DNA of 64,000 bases from Clarireedia homoeocarpa. Lineage: Eukaryota; Ascomycota; Leotiomycetes; Helotiales; Rutstroemiaceae. The number at the start of each line of letters is the position of its first letter. Positions within the stretch are counted from its first letter, which is position 1. The notes under the pieces were generated by a model that had not been told where the DNA came from, searched no databases, and saw only the letters and a program-made list of their open reading frames with translations. The position numbers and the translations under genes were made by a program. Where the stretch lies: contig LNKV01000007.1 of the NCBI GenBank assembly GCA_001465935.1, forward strand, positions 682,001-746,000, written 5' to 3'. Of this stretch, positions 1 to 9,348 are shown piece after piece.

Positions 1-1176
1 TGGGATATGAGTGCTGCTGGTGTTGTACCGATACCGAGACCGCTTTTCGATCACATCAGTAACTAGACAAGACAAGGCGTGAAGAAAGGATACTCACATG
101 ACTAATGCTGTAGCATCTTCATCCCTAACAGGTTTCTCCACCTCAATCAACCGAATAGCTTCCAACATCACAAAAATACCATAAATTGGTTCCGCAAGCC
201 CCTTTGCCTTCTTCCCGTTAATCAACCATTCTCCTCCCAGAAGACTATGATCACATCGCATCGCACGGAACCCCTGGCCCATTTTCAGACTCTCAATCAC
301 GGAAACATATCCCGTGAGAGATTCCTGACGTTCTAAAAGTGACCAGCCGTTCGCATTCATCGTGCTGTTAAGCTGGGCTGTGGCGTAAGAAGTCGGAACG
401 TGTACATTGTAGAGTGCTGTATGTAAAACCGCCGGTATTGTCCATAGGAGGAGTTTTGAAGGCGCAAACAACGAGTAGAGTGCTGAGAGTGCGATTTCCA
501 TGCCAAGACGGGTGAAGACGAACGATTGGCCTATGAGGCGCGAAATCTGAATAAAAGAGACATAATCCACGGTTTTGTAAAATGTGAACGATAGAATTCC
601 AGGCGCTGCATCTGATATGAATGACCAGCGACCAGATGTGAGGTCCAGACCTTCGAGCACATTAGCCGTGCAAGATACGGAAAAGAAAACCAGTGGAAAC
701 AATGTCAACACTTCAGTGATGACGGGCCCATACGTTGCGCCCATGTAGCCACTCAACTTGAAGAGAAAGTACTGGACCATGGGGATATAAGCTGCAATGA
801 CAGGTAGCAGCTGGACGGGTCTACGTATGGGCAAATGACGTCTAATGAACAGATTAGACGACCATCCTAAGAAACATGCGGTCAGTACCACTTTTGTATG
901 CCATATTCCAGCAGCATACGTTCCATAGACAGGAGATAGGGTGAGCTGCGATACATTGGAATAGAGGGCAGCCAGGGCAAGTAGAGTTGCTGATTGAGCT
1001 AGGACGGAGAATTGTGAGGTTAGATATTTGGTGAAGGTATCTTCTTTTGCTTTCGATGCTAAAGCTTTTAGTTCTTTCTCGAAGTTTTCCTGGGTGAATG
1101 ATAGTTGATCGTTCACCACTGGTTGCGGGGGTGTAGCTTTGGAGGCCTTCGATGATCTTGTGGTTGGAGGAGCCAT
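1..1176 (-). CDS. Membrane-anchored spermidine-synthase-like protein (3' end outside window)
   Basis: Exon 98-1176 is followed by a 55-nt intron (43-97, donor GTGAGT, branch-like CTGAT) and by the first 42 nt of a second exon that leaves the window. The first ~50 residues are polar, then several hydrophobic segments make this half multi-pass membrane. Exon 1 ends with MRCDHSLLGGEW and exon 2 opens with GLGIGTTPAALI. In the spermidine/spermine synthase fold these are the substrate-loop region and the glycine-rich loop that holds SAM or decarboxylated SAM. Fungi have such membrane/PABS-like fusion proteins, mostly without a known substrate, so a methyltransferase or aminopropyltransferase role is inference. 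An in-frame ATG lies at 1245, but the ATG at 1176 (MAPPTTRSSKASK, context GCCATGG) is the better start. An apparent stop at 94-96 lies inside the intron and is not the end of the protein. Confidence 0.7.
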
Positions 1177-1871
1177 GGCCAGATGGTGTGCAGCGCGAGA
1201 ATGCCGTCGAAGCAGAGCGTGATCAAAACGACAGTGTGTTTGCAAAATAAAAATTAAATTACCGACAGCTGGGCATCATTCGTGCAAGAAACCAGCCACT
1301 GCGACGACAAACAATTGCTCCTCTTTGCTATCTCTTTGGATACTTTGGATACGTTGCGAGAATCGAATGTTTGAGGCCAATGCGGCGAATCTGAAACGCT
1401 AGAATTCATAGTCTGAGGACATGTCCACAAAACACGTGACAAATATATTGAGGCAGAATGCGGTTCGGGGATATCGGATTGTCTGTGTTCTAACATTTCA
1501 ACCAGTTGTAGCTGGCACACAAATCTACAGTTGTATACTAGATTAGAGCTTTGACACGAACGCGTTGGCCAAAGGTCCCAAGAACGTTGTTTCTTGATGA
1601 GAAGCTGCGTTGGAAACGTAGAAAATCGTCAAACATGATCAAGCGGCAACTGAAAAGAGAAATATATAAATTATATTGTACTACATTTTAGGATAACGAA
1701 AATGTTATACAGGATGCCATCGTTGCCCTGCGGAAGAGAGCCCAACATGAAAACTCTCGACCCCTATTTTGGGATGAAAACATATCTATCATACAGGATG
1801 CCATCGTTGCCCTGCTGCCGAAAACCCAACATGAAAATTCTCGACACCCATCTCCAAACAGTCTCAGCAGA
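1177..1871. other. Intergenic spacer between the 5' end of the membrane protein and the 3' end of lgd1
   Basis: No coding sequence is supported; open frames here are short and lack recognisable motifs. The right part holds an imperfect tandem duplication, listed separately, that ends just before the lgd1 stop codon, so it may fall in the lgd1 3' UTR. Confidence 0.6.
1708..1850. repeat. Imperfect 83-bp tandem duplication downstream of lgd1
   Basis: ACAGGATGCCATCGTTGCCC occurs at 1710 and again at 1793, and both copies continue with CCCAACATGAAAA and CTCGAC about 30 nt later. The second copy is shorter and diverged. The repeat lies within the first 170 nt after the lgd1 stop codon. Confidence 0.75.
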
Positions 1872-3346
1872 TTAGATCTTGATGCCTTCCAAGATGGGCT
1901 TGGCTTCTTCGCTTTTCCACCATCCAACACCATCCTTTCCTGGGAACTCGAACTTGTCCATACTTGCTGCCTTCATCTCCACACTATATCCGGGCTCCAT
2001 TGGGGTTTGGTAGTAACCATCCTTAATGACCGATGGATGTTCGAAGTGCTCGTGAAGATGGTCAACATATTCCAAGACACTCAACTTCCCACTGACGCAA
2101 ACATAGTCAATGGTACTCAAATGTTGTGTATACTCTGGAAGTCCAACACCACCGCTGTGGGGAACAATTGGGACACCATATTTCTTCGCCATAAGAAGAA
2201 CAGCCAAAACCTCATTGACACCACCCATACGGCAAGCATCAATTTGGCACACATCGATAGCTCCGGAAGCGAGGAGTTGCTTGAAGATGACTCGGTTTTG
2301 ACACATCTCCCCAGTCGCGACACCAATTCCATCTGGTCGCAGAGCATCACGGATAGCCTTGTGACCAAGAATGTCATCTGGGGAGGTAGGCTCTTCGATG
2401 AACCAGGGCTTAAAGTCCTTGAGTTGTTGCATATATTCGATGGCCTCAGGTACGGACCAGACCTGAATAGTAATCAGCACTGAAGCTGCGCAAAAATGGG
2501 TGCTATGAGACTTACTTGGTTTGCATCAACCATGAGGATGTTGCCCTTGTCATAACCGATGACACTTCTCGCAATGGTCAAGCGTCTTCGGTCAGTCTCA
2601 ATGGAAGTTCCGACCTTTAGCTTGAAATGTCTGTATCCCTTGCTCAATGTCTCCTCCAGCAAGCTCTTCATCTTATCTTCACCATATCCCAACCATCCAG
2701 CACTTGTAGTATATGCTGGCACAGCCTTGCTCTCCAAAGCATCTTGTAATCTCTTGGCTTTTCCACCCTCTTCACTCTTCAACATCTCAATGGCTTCATC
2801 AGGTGTAATCGCATCAGTGATGTAGCGGAAATCAATGCAGCGAACGAACTCCTCTGGAGACATGTCTGCGACAATTCTCCATACTGGCTTGTTGAGTGTC
2901 TTTGCCCATAAATCCCAGATTGCGTTCACAACGGCACCAAGAGCAAGGTGGATGACACCTTTTTCTGGACCAATCCATCGGAGTTGTGAATCTGAAACGA
3001 GATATCTCCAAGTCTGGCCCCAATTTTCGACGAGAGAAGATAATGTGCGTCCCTTGATACGATCGGCGACGTTATTGATAGCTGCGCATACGATATCGTT
3101 ACCTCGGCCAATTGTGAAGGTCTGCGGACACGGCACACGTTAGTGGGGTATCCTGCGAGCGGATTGAGCTTGTGGCAGATGTGTTCTTACCATTCCATGA
3201 CCGGAGAATTTAGAATCTGTCTTGAGGATACAGTATGCGGCACTGTAGTCACCAGCAGCATTCATGGCATCAGAGCCAGTCTTGTCGAGAGAGGTAGGAA
3301 AGCGAACATCGCGAGTATCCCACCCGGTGATGGTGACTTCGGCCAT
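1872..3346 (-). CDS. lgd1: L-galactonate dehydratase (D-galacturonate catabolism)
   Basis: Three exons: 3191-3346, 2516-3121 and 1872-2462, with introns of 69 nt (donor GTAAGA) and 53 nt (donor GTAAGT). The joined product is 450 residues, the length I recall for the Trichoderma LGD1 enzyme. It converts L-galactonate to 2-keto-3-deoxy-L-galactonate, the second step of the fungal reductive D-galacturonate pathway, in the cytosol. It belongs to the mandelate-racemase branch of the enolase superfamily. Visible sites are KLKVG (K219/K221), metal ligands D251 (VDAN), E277 (FIEEP) and E306 (ATGE), and catalytic H356 (VPHSGG) paired with D329. The start MAEVTITGWDTRDVRFPTS is the first Met and matches the family N-terminus. 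The frame is intact. The upstream region carries a TATA box and a GaaR-type element. Confidence 0.95.
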
Positions 3347-3510
3347 TGTGATTGGGGGCGTAATAAGAATGTAGGAAAGGAATTTGGAGGGGGGGGAGTA
3401 AGGTTAATTGGAGATGGGTTGTGTGAGAATTGAAGGAGAGGGAGATGTGAAGAAGAGGAATGAGAGAATGAGATTGAAAAGAAAAATACAGCCAAGTAGG
3501 AAGCACCTAC

Positions 3511-3519
3511 ATTTATATA
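3511..3519 (-). promoter_or_regulatory. TATA box of lgd1
   Basis: On the gene strand the sequence is TATATAAAT, about 165 bp upstream of the lgd1 ATG. It is followed by a long pyrimidine-rich stretch (about 3365-3480 on the gene strand), a usual feature of strong fungal promoters and 5' UTRs. Confidence 0.6.
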
Positions 3520-3669
3520 CACGGCCACCGTCCTATGGGCGCCCTCCGAGTAATGAAAGGCTCAATTGTACGGGAGTATAGGCGATGGGCAATGGGCAAT
3601 GGGCAATGGAGTTTGGACAATGGCGGGGTTGAAACTGGCAACTGGGCCGAAGTTCACGTGATGATTCTG

Positions 3670-3678
3670 ATTGGTGGA
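3670..3678 (-). promoter_or_regulatory. Galacturonate-responsive element (GaaR-type) upstream of lgd1
   Basis: The minus strand reads TCCACCAAT, an exact match to TCCNCCAAT, the element described for D-galacturonate-induced genes in Aspergillus, and to the CCNCCAA core tied to GaaR in Botrytis. It lies about 324 bp upstream of the lgd1 start codon and in the gene's orientation. That it is used in this organism is inference from pathway and position. Confidence 0.65.
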
Positions 3679-3852
3679 TAAACTGTTGATTCCCAAGGGC
3701 CCCGCGCTCGCCCGCGCTCAACAGCAGAACAGGTCATTCATCCAAATTTCAGCGGATTTTCCATCCCTTCACCGTGCCGTGCGTGTCCTGATTTACCCCA
3801 CAATACCCCGAAATTTGCCAGAATTTGAACCCGGACATCTATACACCTGCAT

Positions 3853-3922
3853 CCATACAACCCCATACAACCCCATACAACCCCATACAACTCCATACAA
3901 CTCCATACAACTCCATACAACT
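3853..3922. repeat. 10-bp minisatellite, seven units
   Basis: Seven head-to-tail units: three of CCATACAACC followed by four of CCATACAACT. The clean shift from one variant to the other suggests growth by unit duplication. It lies about 500 bp upstream of lgd1. Confidence 0.9.
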
Positions 3923-5112
3923 CCGCTCCGTCATGGCCAGAACTCACTCCCTCTGTTGGCGTTCATATAGCAGCAGAGGCGGATCGCGGCACAGTTTCTT
4001 CTCGACACAGGTTGTGCTGCAGTCTCCTTCATCCGAATGCTATCTCGAGCACGACGTGTTGTTACACTCAACGTTGTCGTGAATTTGAATAGAAGAGGTG
4101 AAAATGGTATCACATCCATTTGTGGTGCTTGGGTAGCCAACAGCAGCCCCTCCGCCCTCTTTTGTGCCTTGTATACAACCATATGGAACTTCGTTTGACT
4201 TTTCCGAGTTCAAGATCACAGCCATTCTGCTTCTCATGAAAGTTCACAGAGGTAAACTGTACTTGGTATCAGTTACGGTTCTTCTTACTACTGAAGGTGT
4301 TACGGCGGGAGACTGAAATCACAAGATATCGGTCTGAACCTGGTGGTTCTTTCCAACCGTTGTTCTTGTCCCTCCATGATTTATGACTCTCTCTATTGGG
4401 CTGCGGATGCTGAACTGGACTATGAGATAGTGACAACAGCGCTATCTGGTAACTGCGAACAAAAGTCGAGTGGGTATGCTGTATACTAGCATCTATATGT
4501 TGCCATATTGTGATCAGATTTGGTATCGTACCACCGGCTCCTAGCATAGGATCGCTAGGCAATGGGAGGTGATTCATGCAGGTCAATTCTGGCTGATTAT
4601 TCCTATCCAAGTGAGGAACTCGGTTTATTCATTTAACTCACTTTTTCCGTGCTTGATTTCTATTTGCGCATCCCATACCGGAGATGTTATAAGGATGACA
4701 CTCTCTTGTACGAAGTAGTGAATTTATTATTCCAGTACATGAGAACTAATTACTCTCCTTCTACCTTTTCCCATTTCCCCATCTGCTCTCTCCCATCTGC
4801 TCTCTCCTCTCTCCTCCGGCCATCGACGAACAGTAAACCGACGAAACGAACTTTCAAAACCTATTTACTTGATACCAAAATTATCGTACCCTCCTCCACA
4901 CTCGATTCCCGCGTTTTCCGCGACGGAAAAGAGCTAGGATAGACGATATTACCCCAACTCGCCCTCCACCAGGCTTGGAGACCAGTATCCACGCGCCTCA
5001 CACACGCGACCAACAGCCAGAATCACCTACCCCTCTCCATAATCGTGGGAAGGGTCGAAAGAAGAACGTAGACTTCACGATACCTGCTTCTCTCGACCTC
5101 GACTAACCCACT

Positions 5113-6489
5113 ATGACCAAAGCCAACGCCCCAGCCTCTGCTGCCTCCCAGATCGCGACGCGTCTAGCAGAGATTAGAAGACAAACACAGGCCCGCCTCG
5201 AAGTAGTCAACGAGTTTGCCAAGCTCGTGGACTCCTTTGTAGCCAAAAAAAGCCCAGCCTGATCGACAAGCCGCCGCCAGAGAGATCAGCACGATCGTGG
5301 TCTCTCACCTTGCTGCCTCCCTCGACGTACAACCGGCTATACGCACTACATACGCGAACGTGGCAAGCACAGCCGCACAAGCCACAAAACCCAACCTTTC
5401 CCCGACTGGCGAGTATATGAGCTCCCCCAAGCCCACAGACGCTACCAAACCCCCTAGTACGACCTCCGACAAAAAGACGGACAAACGACTCTTGGTGCAA
5501 CTCCCCACCGAAGTCAGGCTTAACCGCCCAGACACGTTCTTACTCAGACAAGCACTATGTAAGCGGATCGAGGGGCTCACCTTATCTCTCCTCCCGTCTA
5601 TTACAGCAACAGCGACAGGCTGGGCCCTACACCCAGTTAATATCAAGACACGGGATCTCTTGTTCACCCAGGAGAACCGAGAGATTATCCTGCGAACCCT
5701 GGAGGGTAACAGGATTACTGTCCCCGAAGTCTGGTATAGCTACGCAGTAGCAGGAGTACCGACCTCTTTCGTCTCCCTCACAAATGAGCTGGTGTACTGC
5801 GACACTCAGCTAGTCCGTGCGGAAGTCCTCGCTCAAGCGAAGAAGGAGGCACACGACGTGCGACCATCGAAGGACCTCCCCGATCCCAACACAGGTACAA
5901 TAACCTGGATCGTCTCTTTCCTCGAACCAGTACACTCCTTCCGTCTCTTCGGCAAGAGCGAGCTAGCACGCGAGATCACACGTCACGACCCGGGCTGCCA
6001 AGGCTACTGCAACTCGAAAACCTGCACCCGCTCTGCCCGCTGCAATAACTGTGCAGAACGCCTACTGGACCACAAGGGCCCGGCCTACAGGCAGTGCCAA
6101 CAACCTGTTCGCTGCGCCAACTGCCAAAATAGTAAGCGCAAAGGCAGCGGAGTGGATGAATACGAACACGCCGGCCCAAGCAAACGCACAAGAAAAAGAA
6201 AGAGAGATGCCCCAAAAACAGCTACCCCCCAGGCACCCACCCCCAAGACACCTAACCCTCTACCAGTCTGACTTGCCAAGAGAAAGACCACAAAGGAGGG
6301 TGCTCAGGCAGACAGCCAACAGGCCCTCACTCCTCAGAGTGTCGAATTACAGATAACAAACAACCTCAATGAGTTCACACCCAGTATACAACCGACGCGG
6401 GCGCTAAGCCACCCCGACCCCCAACCACCGACGAACAAGCACTAACCTACCTACAAGGCCTCAGCCCCTCAAACTTCGCAAAGCTCTAG
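5113..6489 (+). mobile_element. Non-LTR retrotransposon (Tad1/I-type LINE) ORF1 relic, gag-like
   Basis: Reading starts at ATG 5113 (MTKANAPASAASQIATRLAE), then a run of seven A at 5245-5251 shifts the frame by one. The second frame runs from there through a 300-residue gag-like protein to a stop at 6269-6271. Coding-like sequence goes on in another frame to TAG at 6487-6489 (ending GLSPSNFAKL). The middle has the ORF1 pattern of fungal LINEs: TWIVSFLEPVHSFRLFGKSE followed by a cysteine-rich nucleic-acid-binding region (CQGYC, CNNC, QCQQPVRCANC), degenerate CCHC knuckles. No endonuclease or reverse transcriptase follows. The element is GC-rich and shows no RIP signature, unlike the chromovirus at 45.5 kb. 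Confidence 0.75.
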
Positions 6490-8958
6490 ACGGTTACTCA
6501 GTATACGAGCGACTGACTCATACCCCCTTTTCCCTCTCCCCTTCCTTACCCTCTCTAATTTGCCCTTCCCAGCCTTTACCCTCTTTCCTCTTGGCACTAC
6601 GCCCTAACTACCCGAAGCTGTCACAGCCTCTCCTGATTTTGCTGCCCGCTACCCAGCCCGCGCAGGGACCTGGAGCGGGATCAGCCCTGAACCCACCAAA
6701 GTCCTCTCTGCCCCCTGCGGGCTTTCCTACCACATGATCGGCCCCTCACAAGGCTGACACTCTTTACCTAGTGCCCTTCGGGATATCTCCCTACGCGGAA
6801 CGAGGGAGACACCGAGCGAAGGATCCTCCTGGGATCATACACCCTATATTGTTGGCGAGATCTGCTTTCTGGGGTGGACTGGTTTTTGGCTTTTTCTTCT
6901 TCCGAGACCTGTACATAATTTTTTGCCTTAGCTTAGCACGCCCTGTATACCCCGCGGGAGGCTGGCTTCAGAGCTACAGCCCTGAGCCCCAGGCGTTAAT
7001 AAATCTCTCCCCTCTCCTAGACCTTTAATTACTTTTCTCGGCTTCGTTTCCCGGGCAATAGTCCTCTGCTTACTCCACCACATCCCCTCCTAACACCCCG
7101 AAGATATCCACGATTAAATTTAAAAATGATTCACTTGAATGATGATAGCAATCGAAGTTCGCTATCCAATTGGAGAACCCCAGAATTGCTTGTTGGAAAG
7201 ACCGACAAAGTATATAGAAACTCCCCGTTGAGCTCAGCGCATTGAATGTGAAGATATTCCACGAGCCAATGGATCAATAATCAGGCATGATAGCATCCAA
7301 AAAGTCTGATACAATATCGCACTAGGAATACAGTTTGGAAGTTATCTTTTTGAGAAAGATGCAAGAGTCCAAAACCATCCCTCTTTAATGGCCCTTGAAA
7401 CCGTCCCATAGTCTGTTGAGTTACTATTATCCGGGCGGATTTCAGGGGTTAGACCCCACTTTTCTGGCGGAATTTGAGGATATACTATTTTTCTACAACC
7501 TTAATTTTCACCATACTAATCTTCATACTAATTATGCTGACTTATGGTTGAATTATGCTTAATTAATGCAATCCGTGGATAGAATCCATGGATTGTGATA
7601 TACCTGAGGAACGGATCCACGGTGTTGGTTGGATTCTGGATATCCATGGACTCGGATAATTTCTGCGCAGCTTATCTAAAATTCATCTACAAGCTACTTA
7701 CCGTTGCTTACGGCTGCTTACGGCTGCTTACGGCTGCTTACGTTGAGAAAGATGTTCGGGTGCAGGAATGGGTAAGCACGTAGGGAGTCCATTCTAAGTT
7801 CTTACCAACGACAGTTCCGCGGCCCAGGGTTCGAATCTAAAGTTGATGATTAAACTTCACGTAAGGGTCATTCCGACGTTCGGCTTGACGTGACGGGGGT
7901 TATTCATCACTACCCATTGCGTATCACATATATATATATATTTCATTACAGAAGCCGTTACTAAGCTCGAACATCGCCCCGAATTCCAGCGAGTATATCT
8001 GGTCACACATCGACTGTAAGGCAAGGCAAAGCAAAGCGCTCGGTAAAAAGAATTGACACCCATTCCAGATCAAAAAGTCTTCGATCGAACAGGAATGAAA
8101 GAACTCCATGCGCGATTTTGGCACCCAAATCAAGAGCCCGTTCGGCTTGGGGATGAATCCTTACGGAATTTAATTGGCAATGCAAGGTGGTGATCGATCG
8201 AGTCTACGGGTGGGGTGGACGTCATGACTGAAAGTTGAGCAAGCTTTCAAGTGAGCAAGATTAGGCCGCGAAGTTTCTCATGCCCACGCATTCTTTGCTT
8301 TCCAGCCCCACAGTCTGAGGTTCCTTTTCAGTCAGTCTACGAACTCACCTGAGGCTTCACTCCACATCGATCATAGAGTATCCGTTTCCGAGCCGTGTAC
8401 CACGTGGAACCTTTCATTTAGATTTGGTGATGCAGTGGCGTGCTCTGAAAAGACGTAGCGCATCTACTCAACCATAATCAGTGCAGTCGGAGATCCAAGT
8501 CGAGGGCTGGCTGGCACGATGTTATTACTCATGTGTCCGAGCTGGCACGGGCAGTATTCGAGATCTTTACTTGGGATTGATTTACACAGTTGTGGGAATA
8601 TATTAGCCAAATCTCGGGGAGATGTTTTAGAAAGATAAACAATGTAAGATTTCTAAGCTATCAGCCGGCCTAAGCTATTCGTCTTGGTATGCCTTGTTGA
8701 AAAGCGCCACTGTATCGTGTACAAAACCAACCCAAACATTTGAAACAAAATGAAAAGCATATAGCACATATCCTCCCTGAATTTTCCCAGCCGAACCTTT
8801 CGCCATCCATGAACTATCATACATCAAACCCGACACAGCAACCAAGCAAAGTAGGGTTCATCGCTAGGACCTGACCAGAAAGATTGACGAACCATGATCT
8901 GAAGAAATCACAGAAACGAATCCTTCTAACTCACGCACCCAAGACAGATATCCAAAGC
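6490..8958. other. Intergenic DNA after the LINE relic; no gene seen
   Basis: The first ~600 bp (to about 7090) stay GC- and C-rich like the element and may be its 3' untranslated part. Beyond about 7110 composition changes and nothing codes. Small features: four CTTACGG(C/T)TG-type units near 7698-7745, a (TA)n run at about 7928, and a B-box-like GGTTCGAATC near 7828 that does not fold into a tRNA. Confidence 0.5.
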
Positions 8959-9348
8959 TTAGATCCACACGCATCCAGTACCGTCTCCACCACACACAGC
9001 CTAAGCATGAGAAAATAATCATTAGCAAATGCTTTTGTGTATTTAACTTCACGAATGAAACGGAACACGAGATATAAGGGAGAATGTTGATAGGTGTAGA
9101 AAACTTACCACGTTGGTAGAATAACCCGGGCAAACCCAGACATCACAGGCTTTGTTGTCAGCGTCGGTATAGTGCTGACCGTCACAACGGCAATTCGTTT
9201 TTCCCACGACATTACCTCCATAGCAAGCCGGCATGGTATTTTTGCATGCGTCACGAGCTTCGATCTGATTGGGCTGAGTGGACTGACCAGGCAAGGCGAA
9301 GGCGCCGGCGGCGAGGAAGGCAATGATTTGGACGGCGAAGTACTTCAT
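8959..9348 (-). CDS. Small secreted cysteine-rich protein (effector-like)
   Basis: Two exons, 9109-9348 and 8959-9000, separated by a 108-nt intron (donor GTAAGT, acceptor CTTAG). The product is 93 residues. It starts with a signal peptide (MKYFAVQIIAFLAAGAFALP), followed by a short stretch ending IEAR|DAC, a possible Kex2-like processing point. The mature part has eight cysteines, enough for four disulfides: DAC, PAC, NCRC, ACD, VCP, AVC and GC before the C-terminal VWI. No enzymatic family is recognisable. Such proteins are secreted to the wall or apoplast and may act as effectors or antimicrobial or structural peptides; which one cannot be told. Without the splice the frame ends in an unrelated tail, so the second exon, which supplies the last two cysteines, is favoured. 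Confidence 0.75.

Larger units (their letters stand above)
3347..5112. other. lgd1 promoter region and intergenic DNA up to the LINE relic
   Basis: No gene is supported. The stretch holds the lgd1 promoter, a short run of TGGGCAA units near 3585-3607, and a 10-bp minisatellite (3853-3922). The DNA from about 4930 to the ATG at 5113 is rich in CACGCG- and CTCGAC-like words and is probably the 5' UTR of the LINE-type element. Open frames such as that at 4269-4610 show no family features. Confidence 0.55.

Noticed and set aside
3853..3922. Coding repeat protein (HTTPYNSIQ-type)
   Set aside because: The open frames over this minisatellite arise from the 10-bp unit and have no conserved context.
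4269..4610. 113-codon open frame on the minus strand
   Set aside because: Low-complexity composition and no motif; lies in the spacer between lgd1 and the LINE relic.
7815..7845. Possible tRNA gene (GGTTCGAATC box)
   Set aside because: The T stem does not pair (CCAGG against TCTAA) and no acceptor or anticodon stem can be drawn; kept only as a possible SINE hint.
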